Position numbers and translations under genes: made by a program. This document shows positions 18,031 to 27,067 of a stretch of 53,259 bases of DNA, one piece after another. The first letter of the stretch is position 1; each line of letters opens with the position of its first letter. Source of the stretch: Gammaproteobacteria bacterium (GTDB lineage Bacteria; Pseudomonadota; Gammaproteobacteria; Pseudomonadales; Oceanobacteraceae). The notes beneath the pieces were generated by a model. The model saw nothing but the letters and a program-made list of their open reading frames with translations. It did not search any database and was not told where the DNA came from. The DNA lies in assembly GCA_013373125.1 (NCBI GenBank), contig JABXIK010000045.1, forward strand, positions 1 to 53,259, written 5' to 3'.

Positions 18031-18127
18031 GCATTTTGCATTTTGCATTTTGCATTTTGCATTTTGCATTTTGCATTTTGCATTTTGCATTTTGCATTTT
18101 GCATTTTGCATTTTGCATTTTGCATTT
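18031..18127. repeat. Heptanucleotide tandem array (GCATTTT)n
   Basis: Thirteen full GCATTTT units plus six bases run head to tail without a mismatch. Because 7 is not a multiple of 3, three units make one 21-nt coding period, so both strands show artefact open frames (MQNAKCK repeats on minus, HFAFCIL repeats on plus). I see no gene using it. Flanks 17946-18030 and 18128-18306 hold no recognisable gene. Confidence 0.97.
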
Positions 18128-18306
18128 ATTTTTAGGAAAACTGATCTCTATTCATATCTAAAATCTAAATTTTTCTGTCAGCACACAGACAAAAATAACA
18201 AGCTAATACTTTTGTCTAGCTGTGAGTGTCTTAGTTATTTGAGAGTGTCTGAATAATTCCTATAAAATCAGTTTGGCTTTCACCAATCAATCAGCAAAAA
18301 GTCTAA

Positions 18307-18331
18307 AATCAAGTACTCTGACCCCTTGATT
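18307..18331 (+). repeat. REP-like hairpin a (25 nt), forward
   Basis: AATCAAG-TACTCTGACCC-CTTGATT: a 7-bp stem with an 11-nt loop. It is the left bracket of the 18467-18940 gene and pairs in inverted orientation with copy b1 (18989-19013). Confidence 0.85.
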
Positions 18332-18394
18332 CTATGGATTTTTCACAGCCAGCATAAGATGAAATCTTAATATGGGTGTCTTGATTAGTTTGCT

Positions 18395-18427
18395 AAAAAA
18401 AGGCCAGCTGATAAATCAACTGGCCTT
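18395..18427 (-). terminator. Terminator of the 18467-18940 lipoprotein gene
   Basis: On the minus strand, a long stem (AAGGCCAGTTGAT / ATCAGCTGGCCTT with one mismatch) is followed by seven T. It lies inside the REP-bracketed unit, so the unit carries its own terminator. Confidence 0.85.
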
Positions 18428-18466
18428 CACGAATATTTCTGCAAGAAGGAAAGTCACCGGTATGAA

Positions 18467-18940
18467 CTATTTATCATAGTCTTTTATAATTGCCAAAAGA
18501 TCTATCTCGTTAATCCCTAGACTAACCCTAGGATCATATTCGGCCAATACCTCAGGATCATATTGTTTATCTTTAATTCTATAAATACTCCATGGTTCGG
18601 CTCTAACAAAATTGTTAACCGCAATAAAGCACCCAGTTTCTCCACTTGTTAATACTATTGCAGGGTCTTGGCTAAACTCTAAAGTAGATGTAGCCCCCTT
18701 TACAAAGGACCTATTAGCGATTGAATATGTATTAACATCCTCAGTTATACTACATACATGATGCTCGTTTTTTAGACATAAACGCATATTCTCAATCTTT
18801 TCATCGAATGATTCCTTAGAAGTTACCATACTGTAATTGAATACAGCCTTAGCTTCATCAAACACTCTTATACAGTGAGAATCCCCCCCGCTCGAACACG
18901 AGGACAGCATCCAAGTGAACAAAACCAAAAGCCATTTCAT
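18467..18940 (-). CDS. Putative lipoprotein inside a REP-bracketed unit, function unknown
   Basis: 157 residues starting MKWLLVLFTWMLSSC, a short signal peptide with lipobox LSSC (Cys15) and a Ser/Gly/Asp linker. The mature part contains paired Cys (LCLKNEHHVCS, GCFIAV) but no motif I can name. The gene is AT-rich relative to its housekeeping neighbours and has its own terminator. It is enclosed by inverted 25-nt hairpins at 18307 and 18989, which suggests that gene plus terminator arrived or moved as one cassette. Confidence 0.65.
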   Translation of the reverse strand: MKWLLVLFTWMLSSCSSGGDSHCIRVFDEAKAVFNYSMVTSKESFDEKIENMRLCLKNEHHVCSITEDVNTYSIANRSFVKGATSTLEFSQDPAIVLTSGETGCFIAVNNFVRAEPWSIYRIKDKQYDPEVLAEYDPRVSLGINEIDLLAIIKDYDK

Positions 18941-18988
18941 ACGTTAGTCTCCAAAATAACCTGGAACATCATATCCCCCTGCTCTCAC

Positions 18989-19013
18989 AATCAGGGGGTC
19001 AGAGTACTTGAAG
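18989..19013 (-). repeat. REP-like hairpin b1 (25 nt), reverse
   Basis: Inverted copy of the unit, AATCAGG-GGGTCAGAGTA-CTTGAAG on plus. It closes the first bracketed gene and lies 13 nt from copy b2, to which it is divergent. Confidence 0.8.
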
Positions 19014-19026
19014 TACCCTTACCAGA

Positions 19027-19051
19027 AAACAAGTACTCTGACCCATTGATT
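19027..19051 (+). repeat. REP-like hairpin b2 (25 nt), forward
   Basis: AAACAAG-TACTCTGACCC-ATTGATT. The loop is identical to copy a and the stem is slightly decayed. It opens the second bracketed unit, 13 bp upstream of the stop of the 19064-19780 gene. Confidence 0.8.
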
Positions 19052-19063
19052 CCGGATTGCAGT

Positions 19064-19780
19064 TCAATCCCTCCATCTAAAATCAACAAGAGGAAATTCG
19101 TTTAATAAATGAGATAAATAACTATCTAGTTTCTTTACAGGGTCTTTTAATTCAATAAAGTCATTAAGGAAACTACCTTTTACATGATAAACTTTTTGAT
19201 CACATGAAGATTCGTTAATGAATAATGCATCACCAACTTCGGTCAACAACCAACATTTCAAATATCTCCTATCACATCCAATTTTCTTCGAAAATTCATC
19301 CGTTTCCTTTCTGGTTGCACCACTTCCTTTTTCATAGTCATCTAAATCAAGTCTTGACTCATACCGAAAAGGAGTATTCCACCACTCCGAAGGCGAATAA
19401 TCCAGATCGGTTATACAAAAAGCGTTAAACCAACGATATATTTCTTTCCATCCGTCTGGGAGCATTTCATGATCCTCATCAAAAAACTCACCTTCCTTCT
19501 CGATAAATTTCGGCTTTAAACTAAAAAAAATATTCTTCGTTTTAGACTGCACTAGAATATATTTTAGCCAGTTCCTCACTCCTTTTTCCAAAACTAAAGT
19601 TGGCTTATCCCAATTCTCATCAATTATTCTCGTCGATTCACTAAAAAATTCAGAAAATCTTGGAAAAAGAAGGGAAAAGTTCCCTCCTAATTTATCTATC
19701 AACTCCTCATCCAGATGTTCAATTGCATCGTCTGGTATATCTGATTTTTCAGCGCAATTGTAGGGATATGATACCTTCAT
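19064..19780 (-). CDS. AT-rich orphan protein in a REP-bracketed unit, possibly an immunity-type (SUKH-like) protein
   Basis: About 238 residues from ATG 19780; a GTG five codons earlier (19795) is possible and neither has a good ribosome site. It is cytosolic and acidic, rich in Asp, Glu and Trp. The C-terminal stretch VGDALFINESSCDQKVYHVK followed by FLNDFIELKD and a last helix resembles the end of SMI1/KNR4 (SUKH) immunity proteins, but the match is weak and by eye. The low GC content differs from the flanking genes. No toxin partner is visible. Hairpins at 19027 and 19815 bracket it in inverted orientation. Confidence 0.6.
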   Translation of the reverse strand: MKVSYPYNCAEKSDIPDDAIEHLDEELIDKLGGNFSLLFPRFSEFFSESTRIIDENWDKPTLVLEKGVRNWLKYILVQSKTKNIFFSLKPKFIEKEGEFFDEDHEMLPDGWKEIYRWFNAFCITDLDYSPSEWWNTPFRYESRLDLDDYEKGSGATRKETDEFSKKIGCDRRYLKCWLLTEVGDALFINESSCDQKVYHVKGSFLNDFIELKDPVKKLDSYLSHLLNEFPLVDFRWRD

Positions 19781-19814
19781 ATTAGTTTTTACCACGATTC
19801 ATTTTTCTAAACTC

Positions 19815-19839
19815 AATCAAGGTTTCAGAGTACTTGATT
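19815..19839 (-). repeat. REP-like hairpin c (25 nt), reverse
   Basis: AATCAAG-GTTTCAGAGTA-CTTGATT on plus: a perfect 7-bp stem with two changes in the loop relative to copy a. It closes the second bracketed unit about 20 nt upstream of that gene's possible GTG start. Confidence 0.85.
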
Positions 19840-19882
19840 ACTAATCGTTCACAAAAAAACGACACACCCAAGCCGATTATTT

Positions 19883-20533
19883 TTAAAAAATTGCCAACTC
19901 AATGTGACCATTACTCTGGCCTTTTTGTAGTACTTGTTCTTTTACTAACTCTCTAGGGCCGCCTCTTTCACCTTGAGCATAATGGACGCGGGTAATGTTA
20001 TCCGGAGATGACAAGGGAATGGTCAGTTTACCATTTTCATATCGAGATGAGGGTGCTTTGATTAATTGCAGTTCTGATTCCGTGCCTTTTATTTGAATGA
20101 AGGCATGGGCGATGGGTTTTGGTTCTCTCGGGCCAAAATCAATGCCATTTGTAAAATCTTTAATGGCATCTCCAAATGGTAATAAGTCTGTGAATTTATT
20201 CGCAGCGGCTTTTAATAATTCTTGTGCTGCTTTAGAAGCCAATCCCTCTTTTATGCCATGGGATATTTCTACTTCAATCCAACATTCGCCCTCAATGGGA
20301 GTTTTAAATAGAATGGAATGATAGGGCGTATTGCGATTGGATTTTTTCCACTGTGCGCTATTTTTCAAAGAGTGATCATCGTCCAATGAAATGGTCATGA
20401 CTTTTTCCATGACCTCATGTTGATAATTTGGATAAATCAGTCGTACCCTCAATACATGAAAGTTCTTGTCGATCTCGCCATTTAATGGCTCTTCTAGTAC
20501 TAAATTATCAAGCTTAATCGTCACACTTGGCAT
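19883..20533 (-). CDS. Hypothetical protein, no recognised family
   Basis: 216 residues beginning MPSVTIKLDNLVLEEPLNGE; no signal peptide or membrane helix. The first 100 residues read as beta-rich (HVLRVRLIYPN, CWIEVEISHGI), then a helix with Ala-rich face (AAQELLKAAANKF, about 125-140) and a C-terminal beta part (LTIPLSSPDNITRVHYAQGE). A loader, effector or phage-tail accessory role would be speculation. AGGATAC precedes the ATG. It lies at the right edge of the accessory island. Confidence 0.6.
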   Translation of the reverse strand: MPSVTIKLDNLVLEEPLNGEIDKNFHVLRVRLIYPNYQHEVMEKVMTISLDDDHSLKNSAQWKKSNRNTPYHSILFKTPIEGECWIEVEISHGIKEGLASKAAQELLKAAANKFTDLLPFGDAIKDFTNGIDFGPREPKPIAHAFIQIKGTESELQLIKAPSSRYENGKLTIPLSSPDNITRVHYAQGERGGPRELVKEQVLQKGQSNGHIELAIF

Positions 20534-20574
20534 TACAGTATCCTTACGATTTATTTGTCATTACGCGTTAAATA

Positions 20575-21441
20575 TTACTGATGTTGCAACCATTCAATAA
20601 ACGCACGACTGGCACGGGATAGCATACGTCCCTTGCGCCATGCCAGCATCATATCCAGATGCATTTTCGGTTTAAGATTAACCGCACACATGTGAGCTTC
20701 TTGCTGCGGCATCATTTCTAACGCCACTGTGGCAGCAAAATTATTGTTTACCATGTTACTTAACAAGGGTAAGAAATTACATTGCATGCGAATATCCGGT
20801 TGCACTTGATGCTGTTGACACAGTTGATCAAATTGCTGGCGAATAAAATAATCGCTTTGATATAACACCATAGGCAATGCATCAAGCTCGGTGACGTTCA
20901 CACTTTTTTTCTTGGCTAACGCATGTTGATCACTCACACACAAAACCAGATTTTGTTGAATCAAAGGTATGGCTTCTAAACCCGTTTGGTTATGTGTTTG
21001 ATTCACCACCCCCAATTCCACCTCATCTTGCAAAATCAAACTGGCAATTTTTTGCGTGCCCGCTTGCTTAATGTCCGCCGTAATACCTGTATGCTCGCTG
21101 AGGAATTCCCCTAGCACTTGCGGGAAAAAATAGGTGGCCAACATGGATGGACTGGCGATGGATAGTTCACCCAGAATCTTGCCATCCAGTGATTGCATGC
21201 TGTGTTTAAACTCGGACACCTGTTGCAGTATCTGCTTGGCTTGGTTGAGGGCTTGCTTGCCTTCTGCTGTGAGATGCACGCTGCGATTATTGCGTTCAAA
21301 CAACACCACACTGAGTTCGTCTTCGAGTTTGCGAATGGCAATGCTCACCGCCGGTTGCGCCATGTGTAACTGCTGCGCGGCCAGACTGAAGCTCTCGTAT
21401 TGCGCCACACTGATAAAGATTTCCAGTTTGCGTAAGTCCAT
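20575..21441 (-). CDS. gcdR: LysR-family regulator, probable regulator of glutaryl-CoA dehydrogenase
   Basis: 288 residues. The N-terminal winged helix-turn-helix (about 1-60, MDLRKLEIFISVAQYESFSL, AAQQLHMAQPAVSIAIRKLE) and the C-terminal periplasmic-binding-like effector domain (about 90-288) are those of LysR regulators. It is divergent from gcdH with about 110 bp between the starts, the arrangement of the Pseudomonas LysR gene next to gcdH. The shared AT-rich intergenic region (ATATATT/AATATAT-like stretches around 21460-21510) probably holds its binding site. Effector unknown, presumably glutarate or glutaryl-CoA. Confidence 0.85.
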   Translation of the reverse strand: MDLRKLEIFISVAQYESFSLAAQQLHMAQPAVSIAIRKLEDELSVVLFERNNRSVHLTAEGKQALNQAKQILQQVSEFKHSMQSLDGKILGELSIASPSMLATYFFPQVLGEFLSEHTGITADIKQAGTQKIASLILQDEVELGVVNQTHNQTGLEAIPLIQQNLVLCVSDQHALAKKKSVNVTELDALPMVLYQSDYFIRQQFDQLCQQHQVQPDIRMQCNFLPLLSNMVNNNFAATVALEMMPQQEAHMCAVNLKPKMHLDMMLAWRKGRMLSRASRAFIEWLQHQ

Positions 21442-21553
21442 ACATTCGCGCTCATCTTGGTATATTTAAAATATATTAATCTTATATAAATCATATATTT
21501 TATATTATCCACTAGAGCTGCTACTTTTTATGGATAGCATTCGGAGATGTCCC

Positions 21554-22738
21554 ATGAGCAAATCTAAGCAGTGGCAAAAAATCGACTGGCAAGATCCCTT
21601 CTTAATTGAGTCCATGTTAACGGACGAACAACGCATGGTGCGCGATAGCGCCCGCCAATACGCACAGCAATCGTTGCAACCTCGTGTGCAGCAATCTTTC
21701 CGCGACGAATCCACTGATGCCGCCATCTTCAAAGAAATGGGCGCCATGGGTTTATTAGGTTCCACCATTCAAGGTTATGGTTGCGCCGGCGTGGATTACA
21801 TCAGCTATGGTTTGAGCGCCCGCGAAGTAGAAAAAGTGGATTCTGGTTATCGTTCCATGATGAGTGTGCAGTCGTCTTTGGTCATGTATCCCATTTATGC
21901 GTTTGGCACCGAAGAACAACGGGAAAAGTACCTACCAAAATTGGCCAGCGGTGAATGGATTGGTTGTTTTGGTTTAACCGAACCCGATCACGGCTCTGAC
22001 CCAGGCGGCATGATCACGCGCGCGCGCAAAGTAGAGGGCGGCTATCGCATCACAGGCGCAAAAATGTGGATCACCAACAGCCCCATTGCGGATGTGTTTG
22101 TGGTGTGGGCGAAAACCGATGACGATGCCATTCGCGGTTTCATTTTAGAAAAAGGCATGGACGGATTATCCGCCCCTAAAATTCAAGGCAAGCTGGCTCT
22201 GCGCACCTCCATCACAGGCGAGATTGTATTAGATGATGTCTTTGTCAGTGACGCACAATTACTACCCAATGTGAGCGGTTTAAAAGGGCCGTTCTCTTGT
22301 TTAAACAATGCGCGCTACGGCATTGCTTGGGGTGCCATGGGTGCCGCTGAAGCCTGTTGGTTTGCGGCGCGAGAATACACGCTGGATCGCAAACAATTTG
22401 GCCGCCCATTAGCGGCGACACAATTGGTGCAAATGAAGCTCGCCAACATGCAAACGGAAATCAGCCTTGCGTTAGTTGCTTGTCATCGTGCCGGTGAACT
22501 CATGGGCGCAGGTGAGATTTCCCCTGAACTCATTTCCCTCATTAAACGCAACTCCTGTGGCAAGGCGTTAGAGATTGCCCGTACCGCTCGTGACATGCTG
22601 GGCGGGAATGGTATTAGTGATGAATACCCCATCATGCGTCACATGGTGAACTTGGAAGTGGTGAACACATACGAAGGCACCCATGATGTTCACGGTTTGA
22701 TTCTGGGTCGTTGCCAAACTGGTTTGGCGGCATTCTAA
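21554..22738 (+). CDS. gcdH: Glutaryl-CoA dehydrogenase
   Basis: 394 residues from ATG 21554, chosen because GGAG sits 8 nt upstream and the length matches GcdH. It is an FAD acyl-CoA dehydrogenase that oxidatively decarboxylates glutaryl-CoA to crotonyl-CoA in lysine, tryptophan and glutarate breakdown. Visible signatures: [13 protein letters not shown] (FAD/substrate contact), [17 protein letters not shown], and the catalytic Glu in [16 protein letters not shown]. It is followed after 14 nt by the CoA-transferase with a near-identical leader (GGAGATGCCC), so the two form an operon. Confidence 0.94.
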   Translation: MSKSKQWQKIDWQDPFLIESMLTDEQRMVRDSARQYAQQSLQPRVQQSFRDESTDAAIFKEMGAMGLLGSTIQGYGCAGVDYISYGLSAREVEKVDSGYRSMMSVQSSLVMYPIYAFGTEEQREKYLPKLASGEWIGCFGLTEPDHGSDPGGMITRARKVEGGYRITGAKMWITNSPIADVFVVWAKTDDDAIRGFILEKGMDGLSAPKIQGKLALRTSITGEIVLDDVFVSDAQLLPNVSGLKGPFSCLNNARYGIAWGAMGAAEACWFAAREYTLDRKQFGRPLAATQLVQMKLANMQTEISLALVACHRAGELMGAGEISPELISLIKRNSCGKALEIARTARDMLGGNGISDEYPIMRHMVNLEVVNTYEGTHDVHGLILGRCQTGLAAF

Positions 22739-22752
22739 TCAAGGAGATGCCC

Positions 22753-23925
22753 ATGGCGCAGGCGCTGGATCACCTCAAAGTGTTAGATCTTTCCCGCATT
22801 TTGGCAGGCCCTTGGGCTAGCCAAATTTTGGCGGACTTCGGTGCCCAAGTGATTAAAGTGGAGCGCCCCAATACAGGGGATGACACCCGCACTTGGGGGC
22901 CGCCGTTTATGTCAAACACGCAAGGGGATGACACCAGCGAATCGGCGTATTTCATGGCCGCCAATCGCGGTAAACAATCCATCTGTATCGACATCACTAC
23001 ACCCAAAGGCCAAGAGCAAATTAAACGCTTGGCTCAAGAGTGCGACATCGTCATCGAAAATTTTAAACACGGTGGCGCCGCCCATTACGGCTTGGATTAC
23101 AAAACCTTAAGCGCCATTAACCCTAAAATTATTTACTGCGCCATTACCGGCTTTGGGCAGACTGGCCCGTATAAAGATCGCCCTGGTTACGACTTTTTAG
23201 TACAAGCCATGGGCGGATTGATGAGCATCACCGGCGAGCCTGCAGGGGAGCCGCAAAAAATCGGCGTAGCATTAACCGACATCATGACCGGACTGTACGC
23301 CACAATTGGAATTTTAGCGGCACTGGCAGAACGTGAGAAATCCGGCTTAGGTCAGTATGTGGATTTAGCACTTTTAGATGTGACCGCCGCATCTTTGGCT
23401 AATCAAGCCACCAACTATTTAGTGGGCAACATGGTGCCGAAAACATTAGGCAACGCCCATCCTAACATCGTGCCTTACCAAGCGTTTGCCACACAGGACG
23501 GTCATTGCATTGTCGCTGTGGGTAACGACGGGCAATTCAAACGCTATTGCCAAGTCATGGGTTTAAGCGAATTAGCCAACCACCCTGACTATTGCACGAA
23601 CCCGTTACGGGTAAAAAACCGCAATGCTCTGGTGGCCATTTTACAAAGCCAGATGTTAAGTAAAACTCGTGATGAATGGCTTGAATTATTAGAGCAGGCA
23701 CAAGTGCCGTGCGGGCCCATTAACAACATAGATGAAGTGTTTCAGCATCCGCAGATTTTAGCTCGGGACATGCGTGTGAAGATTCCTCACCCGTTAAACC
23801 CCAATTTAGAACTACCGGGTAACCCCATTAAGCTATCCCGCACACCGGCGCGCTATGAGCGCCCACCGCCACTTTTGGGGGAGCACCAACACGCCATATC
23901 AAAACAGTTTAACTTAGAGGATTAA
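22753..23925 (+). CDS. CaiB/BaiF CoA-transferase (class III), probably succinyl-CoA:glutarate type
   Basis: 390 residues from ATG 22753, with AAGGAG 6 nt upstream. Class III CoA-transferase features: LSRILAGPWASQILADFGA at the start, KVERP, NRGKQSI, the catalytic Asp in RPGYDFLVQAMGG, and the C-terminal hairpin domain. Next to gcdH, such an enzyme is likely to load CoA onto glutarate, making glutaryl-CoA for GcdH; this is inferred from the operon. Its last codons overlap the opposing small gene by 4 nt. Confidence 0.9.
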   Translation: MAQALDHLKVLDLSRILAGPWASQILADFGAQVIKVERPNTGDDTRTWGPPFMSNTQGDDTSESAYFMAANRGKQSICIDITTPKGQEQIKRLAQECDIVIENFKHGGAAHYGLDYKTLSAINPKIIYCAITGFGQTGPYKDRPGYDFLVQAMGGLMSITGEPAGEPQKIGVALTDIMTGLYATIGILAALAEREKSGLGQYVDLALLDVTAASLANQATNYLVGNMVPKTLGNAHPNIVPYQAFATQDGHCIVAVGNDGQFKRYCQVMGLSELANHPDYCTNPLRVKNRNALVAILQSQMLSKTRDEWLELLEQAQVPCGPINNIDEVFQHPQILARDMRVKIPHPLNPNLELPGNPIKLSRTPARYERPPPLLGEHQHAISKQFNLED

Positions 23926-24233
23926 TCGTGGGGCCATTGCCTTGGGCGAGGATGGATGATGTTCCACTCGTCACGGCGAAATTCATCGATAAAATAATTC
24001 ACATCCAGAAACTTCTCATCGTCCCAACCGGCCACCACTTGTGCCGTGGCTTCAAATACTTGAGCCGTCATGTCCCACACCACATGCGTAAAACAAAACT
24101 CTCCTAAGCGAAATTTGATGCGCATATTGGTATGCGGCTGAAACGGCACATGCAAACGCCGCGTGGCAAATCCGCACTGGTCCTTGCCTTCGTTCCAAAC
24201 CTCGATGGTGAAATATACTTCGTAGCGTTCCAT
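23922..24233 (-). CDS. Small conserved-looking hypothetical protein
   Basis: 103 residues from ATG 24233 (a TTG seven codons earlier is the alternative). It has no signal peptide or membrane span. The sequence (ERYEVYFTIEVWNEGKDQCG, then FQPHTNMRIKFRLGEFCFTH) looks like a small beta-sandwich with two Cys. No family recognised. It is convergent with the CoA-transferase gene, overlapping it by 4 nt, and divergent from htpX. Confidence 0.55.
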   Translation of the reverse strand: MERYEVYFTIEVWNEGKDQCGFATRRLHVPFQPHTNMRIKFRLGEFCFTHVVWDMTAQVFEATAQVVAGWDDEKFLDVNYFIDEFRRDEWNIIHPRPRQWPHD

Positions 24234-24406
24234 GTATTGAGTATAGACGGGCAAATCACTTCACCACGCCCAGCTTGCGCCACTTTCATCTCAGTTTTAC
24301 GACTATGCCGCGCTGGAACTTATCCGCCAAAAAGACTTCCAAGTGCCATTGAAATCGACTCTAATGACCTCATATTAATTTCACGTTCAACTAGGACAAA
24401 ACGAAC

Positions 24407-25297
24407 ATGATGCGAATCTTATTATTCCTTGCCACCAACCTAGCTGTAGTGCTGGTGGCCAGTGTCACACTGAGCCTATTAGGCGTCGGCAGTTACATGA
24501 ATGCACAGGGGTTGGATTACAACAATCTTCTGATCTTCTGTTTGGTATTCGGTATGGCAGGCTCTGTAGTTTCTTTGCTGTTGTCCAAATGGATGGCTAA
24601 ACGCTCCATGGGCGTGCATATTATCGAACAAGCCAGCAACGCTGACGAGCAATGGCTATTAAGCACAGTAAAAGAGCTGTCGCAAAAAGCCCGCATTGGC
24701 ATGCCAGAAGTTGGCGTATTTGCCAGCCCACAAGCCAACGCGTTTGCTACAGGTTGGAACCGTAACAACGCACTAGTGGCAGTGAGTACCGGCCTTTTGA
24801 ATAAGATGAGCCGTGAAGAAGTAAAAGCGGTATTGGGCCACGAGATTGGTCACGTAGCCAACGGCGACATGATCACCCTTACTTTAATTCAAGGTGTGGT
24901 GAACGCGTTCGTGATGTTCTTTGCCCGCATCATAGGTAACTTTGTGGACAAGGCCGTTTTGAAAAACGACAGCGGTCGCCCAGGTTTTGGTTTTTATATT
25001 TCCACGTTTGTTGCTGAGATGATTTTGGGTATTTTGGCCAGCACCATTGTGTTCTGGTTCAGCCGTCGCCGTGAATACCGCGCCGACATTGCTGGCGCCG
25101 AATTAGTCAGCCCTGCGGCCATGGTCAGAGCCCTGGCACGTTTGCAAGCTGAGTATAATCAACCCAGCGATATGCCAGATGAAATGGTGGCGTTCGGCAT
25201 CAGTGGCGAATTGAAAAATGCGCTAGGTGGTTTATTCATGAGTCACCCACCGTTAGATAAACGCATCGATGCGTTAAAACAGCGTTACGCCGGTTAA
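24407..25297 (+). CDS. htpX: Membrane zinc metalloprotease HtpX
   Basis: 296 residues, the usual HtpX length. It degrades misfolded inner-membrane proteins with FtsH. Two N-terminal membrane helices (about 4-24 and 34-54) precede the M48 zinc motif HEIGH (about 145-149); two more hydrophobic stretches follow (about 160-180 and 190-215), and the third ligand is the Glu in [16 protein letters not shown] (about 223). The start has tandem ATGs. A bidirectional terminator separates it from the convergent diguanylate cyclase gene. Confidence 0.96.
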   Translation: MMRILLFLATNLAVVLVASVTLSLLGVGSYMNAQGLDYNNLLIFCLVFGMAGSVVSLLLSKWMAKRSMGVHIIEQASNADEQWLLSTVKELSQKARIGMPEVGVFASPQANAFATGWNRNNALVAVSTGLLNKMSREEVKAVLGHEIGHVANGDMITLTLIQGVVNAFVMFFARIIGNFVDKAVLKNDSGRPGFGFYISTFVAEMILGILASTIVFWFSRRREYRADIAGAELVSPAAMVRALARLQAEYNQPSDMPDEMVAFGISGELKNALGGLFMSHPPLDKRIDALKQRYAG

Positions 25298-25315
25298 TCC
25301 CGTAACCTACTCACT

Positions 25316-25345
25316 AAAAAAGGCGATGGAAACATCGCCTTTTTT
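25316..25345. terminator. Bidirectional terminator between htpX and dgcH
   Basis: AAAAAGGCGATG-GAAA-CATCGCCTTTTT lies between the two convergent stops (25297 and 25367), with both A and T runs present. Confidence 0.92.
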
Positions 25346-25366
25346 ATTGCCTGCGTCTTCTCATTT

Positions 25367-27031
25367 TTACTGGTTGGCCACCACGCAGCGATTACGCCCG
25401 CCTTCTTTTGCTTGATACAGTGCTTTATCCGCCAGCTCAAATACCTGCTGATGACTCAACCCTTGTTTAAAACTGGCCACCCCACAGGAAATGGTAATTT
25501 GCACGCGGGATCCTTTAAAATGAAATGGGCTTTTCGCCACCTCTTGTCGAATTTTTTCTGCCACTTGTAATGCAGCGTCTGCATTAGTGCCGGGTAATAT
25601 GACCACGAATTCTTCACCGCCATATCGGGCTAACAAATCACTTTGGCGCGTGCCTTTCTTCACTTGTCGACTGATTAACTGCAACACCTTGTCACCGGCT
25701 TGATGACCATAGTTATCGTTAATGCCTTTAAATTTATCCACATCGCAGACGATCAAACTTAGTTCACCGCCATAACGTAAAAACCTTTGATACTCTTTTT
25801 CAATGTACGCATCGTACGCGCCACGATTAGGTAATTTAGTAAGACTATCCACCATGGCTTTGGCTTGGCTTTTACTCAGTTGTTCTTTCGCCGACTCTAG
25901 CTCTTGCTCCATACTGGTTAAGCGATCACTCAGTTCTTTGATATGCGCTTCGAATGTTTTTTCGCGGTTTTGTTGCTCTAATTTAAAAATATCCAAGGTA
26001 GCAAACACACGATCCAATTGATGACTGACCGAGCCTTTTAAATTTTTTGGGCTATCACTGGCATCACTCAAAACTTGCTTAATGTCATCTAAATGGCCAC
26101 GCATTTTGTCATCGAAATCTTTCGACGCGGTGCGGAAGTTTTGCTCTAAGTCCTGCCCTTGTACTAACCAGTTTTGTAATTCACTTAGGCGCTCATTAAG
26201 ATTTTTTAGAAACGCTTCGAATTCTTCTTGCTCGGTACCTAAGGCGCTGATCACCAACTCAGCAAGCACTTCTAACGCAGGCACTATTTCATACAGGTTT
26301 AAGCCTTCTTGAACTTTACCCAGTAAGTGCATGGCACGGGGTTGTTCGATATTGGGTAAAGTTAATTTGGGGATTAACGCTTCAAGTACTTTACTGGCTT
26401 CGGAGGTCACACTCAGCAAGCCCTTTTCTGAGGACTCTGGAATGCGATAGCTTGCTTCACTATCTTGTGAATCGGAATGCTCGCCATCGGCTTCGGCAGG
26501 GGATGCCGATGCCTTCGCTGATTCTTTACTAAATAATCGCCCAAACAAACCTGTGTTAGAGGCTGCTGGTTCGCCATGAGTGCTTGCCGCCAGTGCATCG
26601 GCCCATTGCGTCACCACACTGGTTAACGCCATTAATAAATCCACCTTATCCATCTGGCGAACTTGTTTGCGCACCTTGGTCAGTTCTTCCATGAGCGCCT
26701 TGGGTACGCTGTCATGGCCGGTTTCTATGTCCACTAACGCTTGTGTGATTTGTCCCTGAAAGCTTTCTTGACGAGATTGCCAACGCTCGAATCCCGCTTC
26801 AATTTTTTCCAATATACGCGACAGTCCAGAAACATCCTCGCTGCGTAATAAATCACGCACCGATTCCAATTGACTGTCCATGTCCGCATCACGGCCTTCC
26901 GCAACAATCGATAGACGAATGATAGCCCGACGCATTTGACCCAGTTGCTCGTCAAAGCGTTTCTCTAGCTTTTCATTTTCATCAATGAGATTGAGGTATT
27001 TATTCTTCCAGCGGTCGCTATCTGTGCTCAT
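25367..27031 (-). CDS. dgcH: Diguanylate cyclase with N-terminal coiled-coil region (DgcH-like)
   Basis: 554 residues, cytosolic. Residues 1-390 are helical and charged, with heptads near the start (KNKYLNLIDENEKLEKRFDE) and before the catalytic domain (ELSDRLTSMEQELESAKEQL). The GGDEF domain spans about 395-550 with active-site GGEEF near 471-475 and an intact inhibitory I-site RxxD (RQSD) five residues before it. So it should make cyclic di-GMP and be product-inhibited. Its position next to the EEP and dsbA genes matches DgcH (PA5487) of Pseudomonas. The input signal of the N-terminal region is unknown. Confidence 0.9.
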   Translation of the reverse strand: MSTDSDRWKNKYLNLIDENEKLEKRFDEQLGQMRRAIIRLSIVAEGRDADMDSQLESVRDLLRSEDVSGLSRILEKIEAGFERWQSRQESFQGQITQALVDIETGHDSVPKALMEELTKVRKQVRQMDKVDLLMALTSVVTQWADALAASTHGEPAASNTGLFGRLFSKESAKASASPAEADGEHSDSQDSEASYRIPESSEKGLLSVTSEASKVLEALIPKLTLPNIEQPRAMHLLGKVQEGLNLYEIVPALEVLAELVISALGTEQEEFEAFLKNLNERLSELQNWLVQGQDLEQNFRTASKDFDDKMRGHLDDIKQVLSDASDSPKNLKGSVSHQLDRVFATLDIFKLEQQNREKTFEAHIKELSDRLTSMEQELESAKEQLSKSQAKAMVDSLTKLPNRGAYDAYIEKEYQRFLRYGGELSLIVCDVDKFKGINDNYGHQAGDKVLQLISRQVKKGTRQSDLLARYGGEEFVVILPGTNADAALQVAEKIRQEVAKSPFHFKGSRVQITISCGVASFKQGLSHQQVFELADKALYQAKEGGRNRCVVANQ

Positions 27032-27067
27032 AACACTCCCCTTATTCCCTTAGTATAGGGGAGGATT

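Noticed and set aside
18031..18127. CRISPR-like array
   Set aside because: Units are 7 nt with no spacers and no cas genes nearby.
17892..18256. Open frames with MQNAKCK or HFAFCIL repeats on the two strands of the heptamer array
   Set aside because: They arise because three 7-nt units make 21 nt without a stop. They have no ribosome site, and both strands read open for the same trivial reason.
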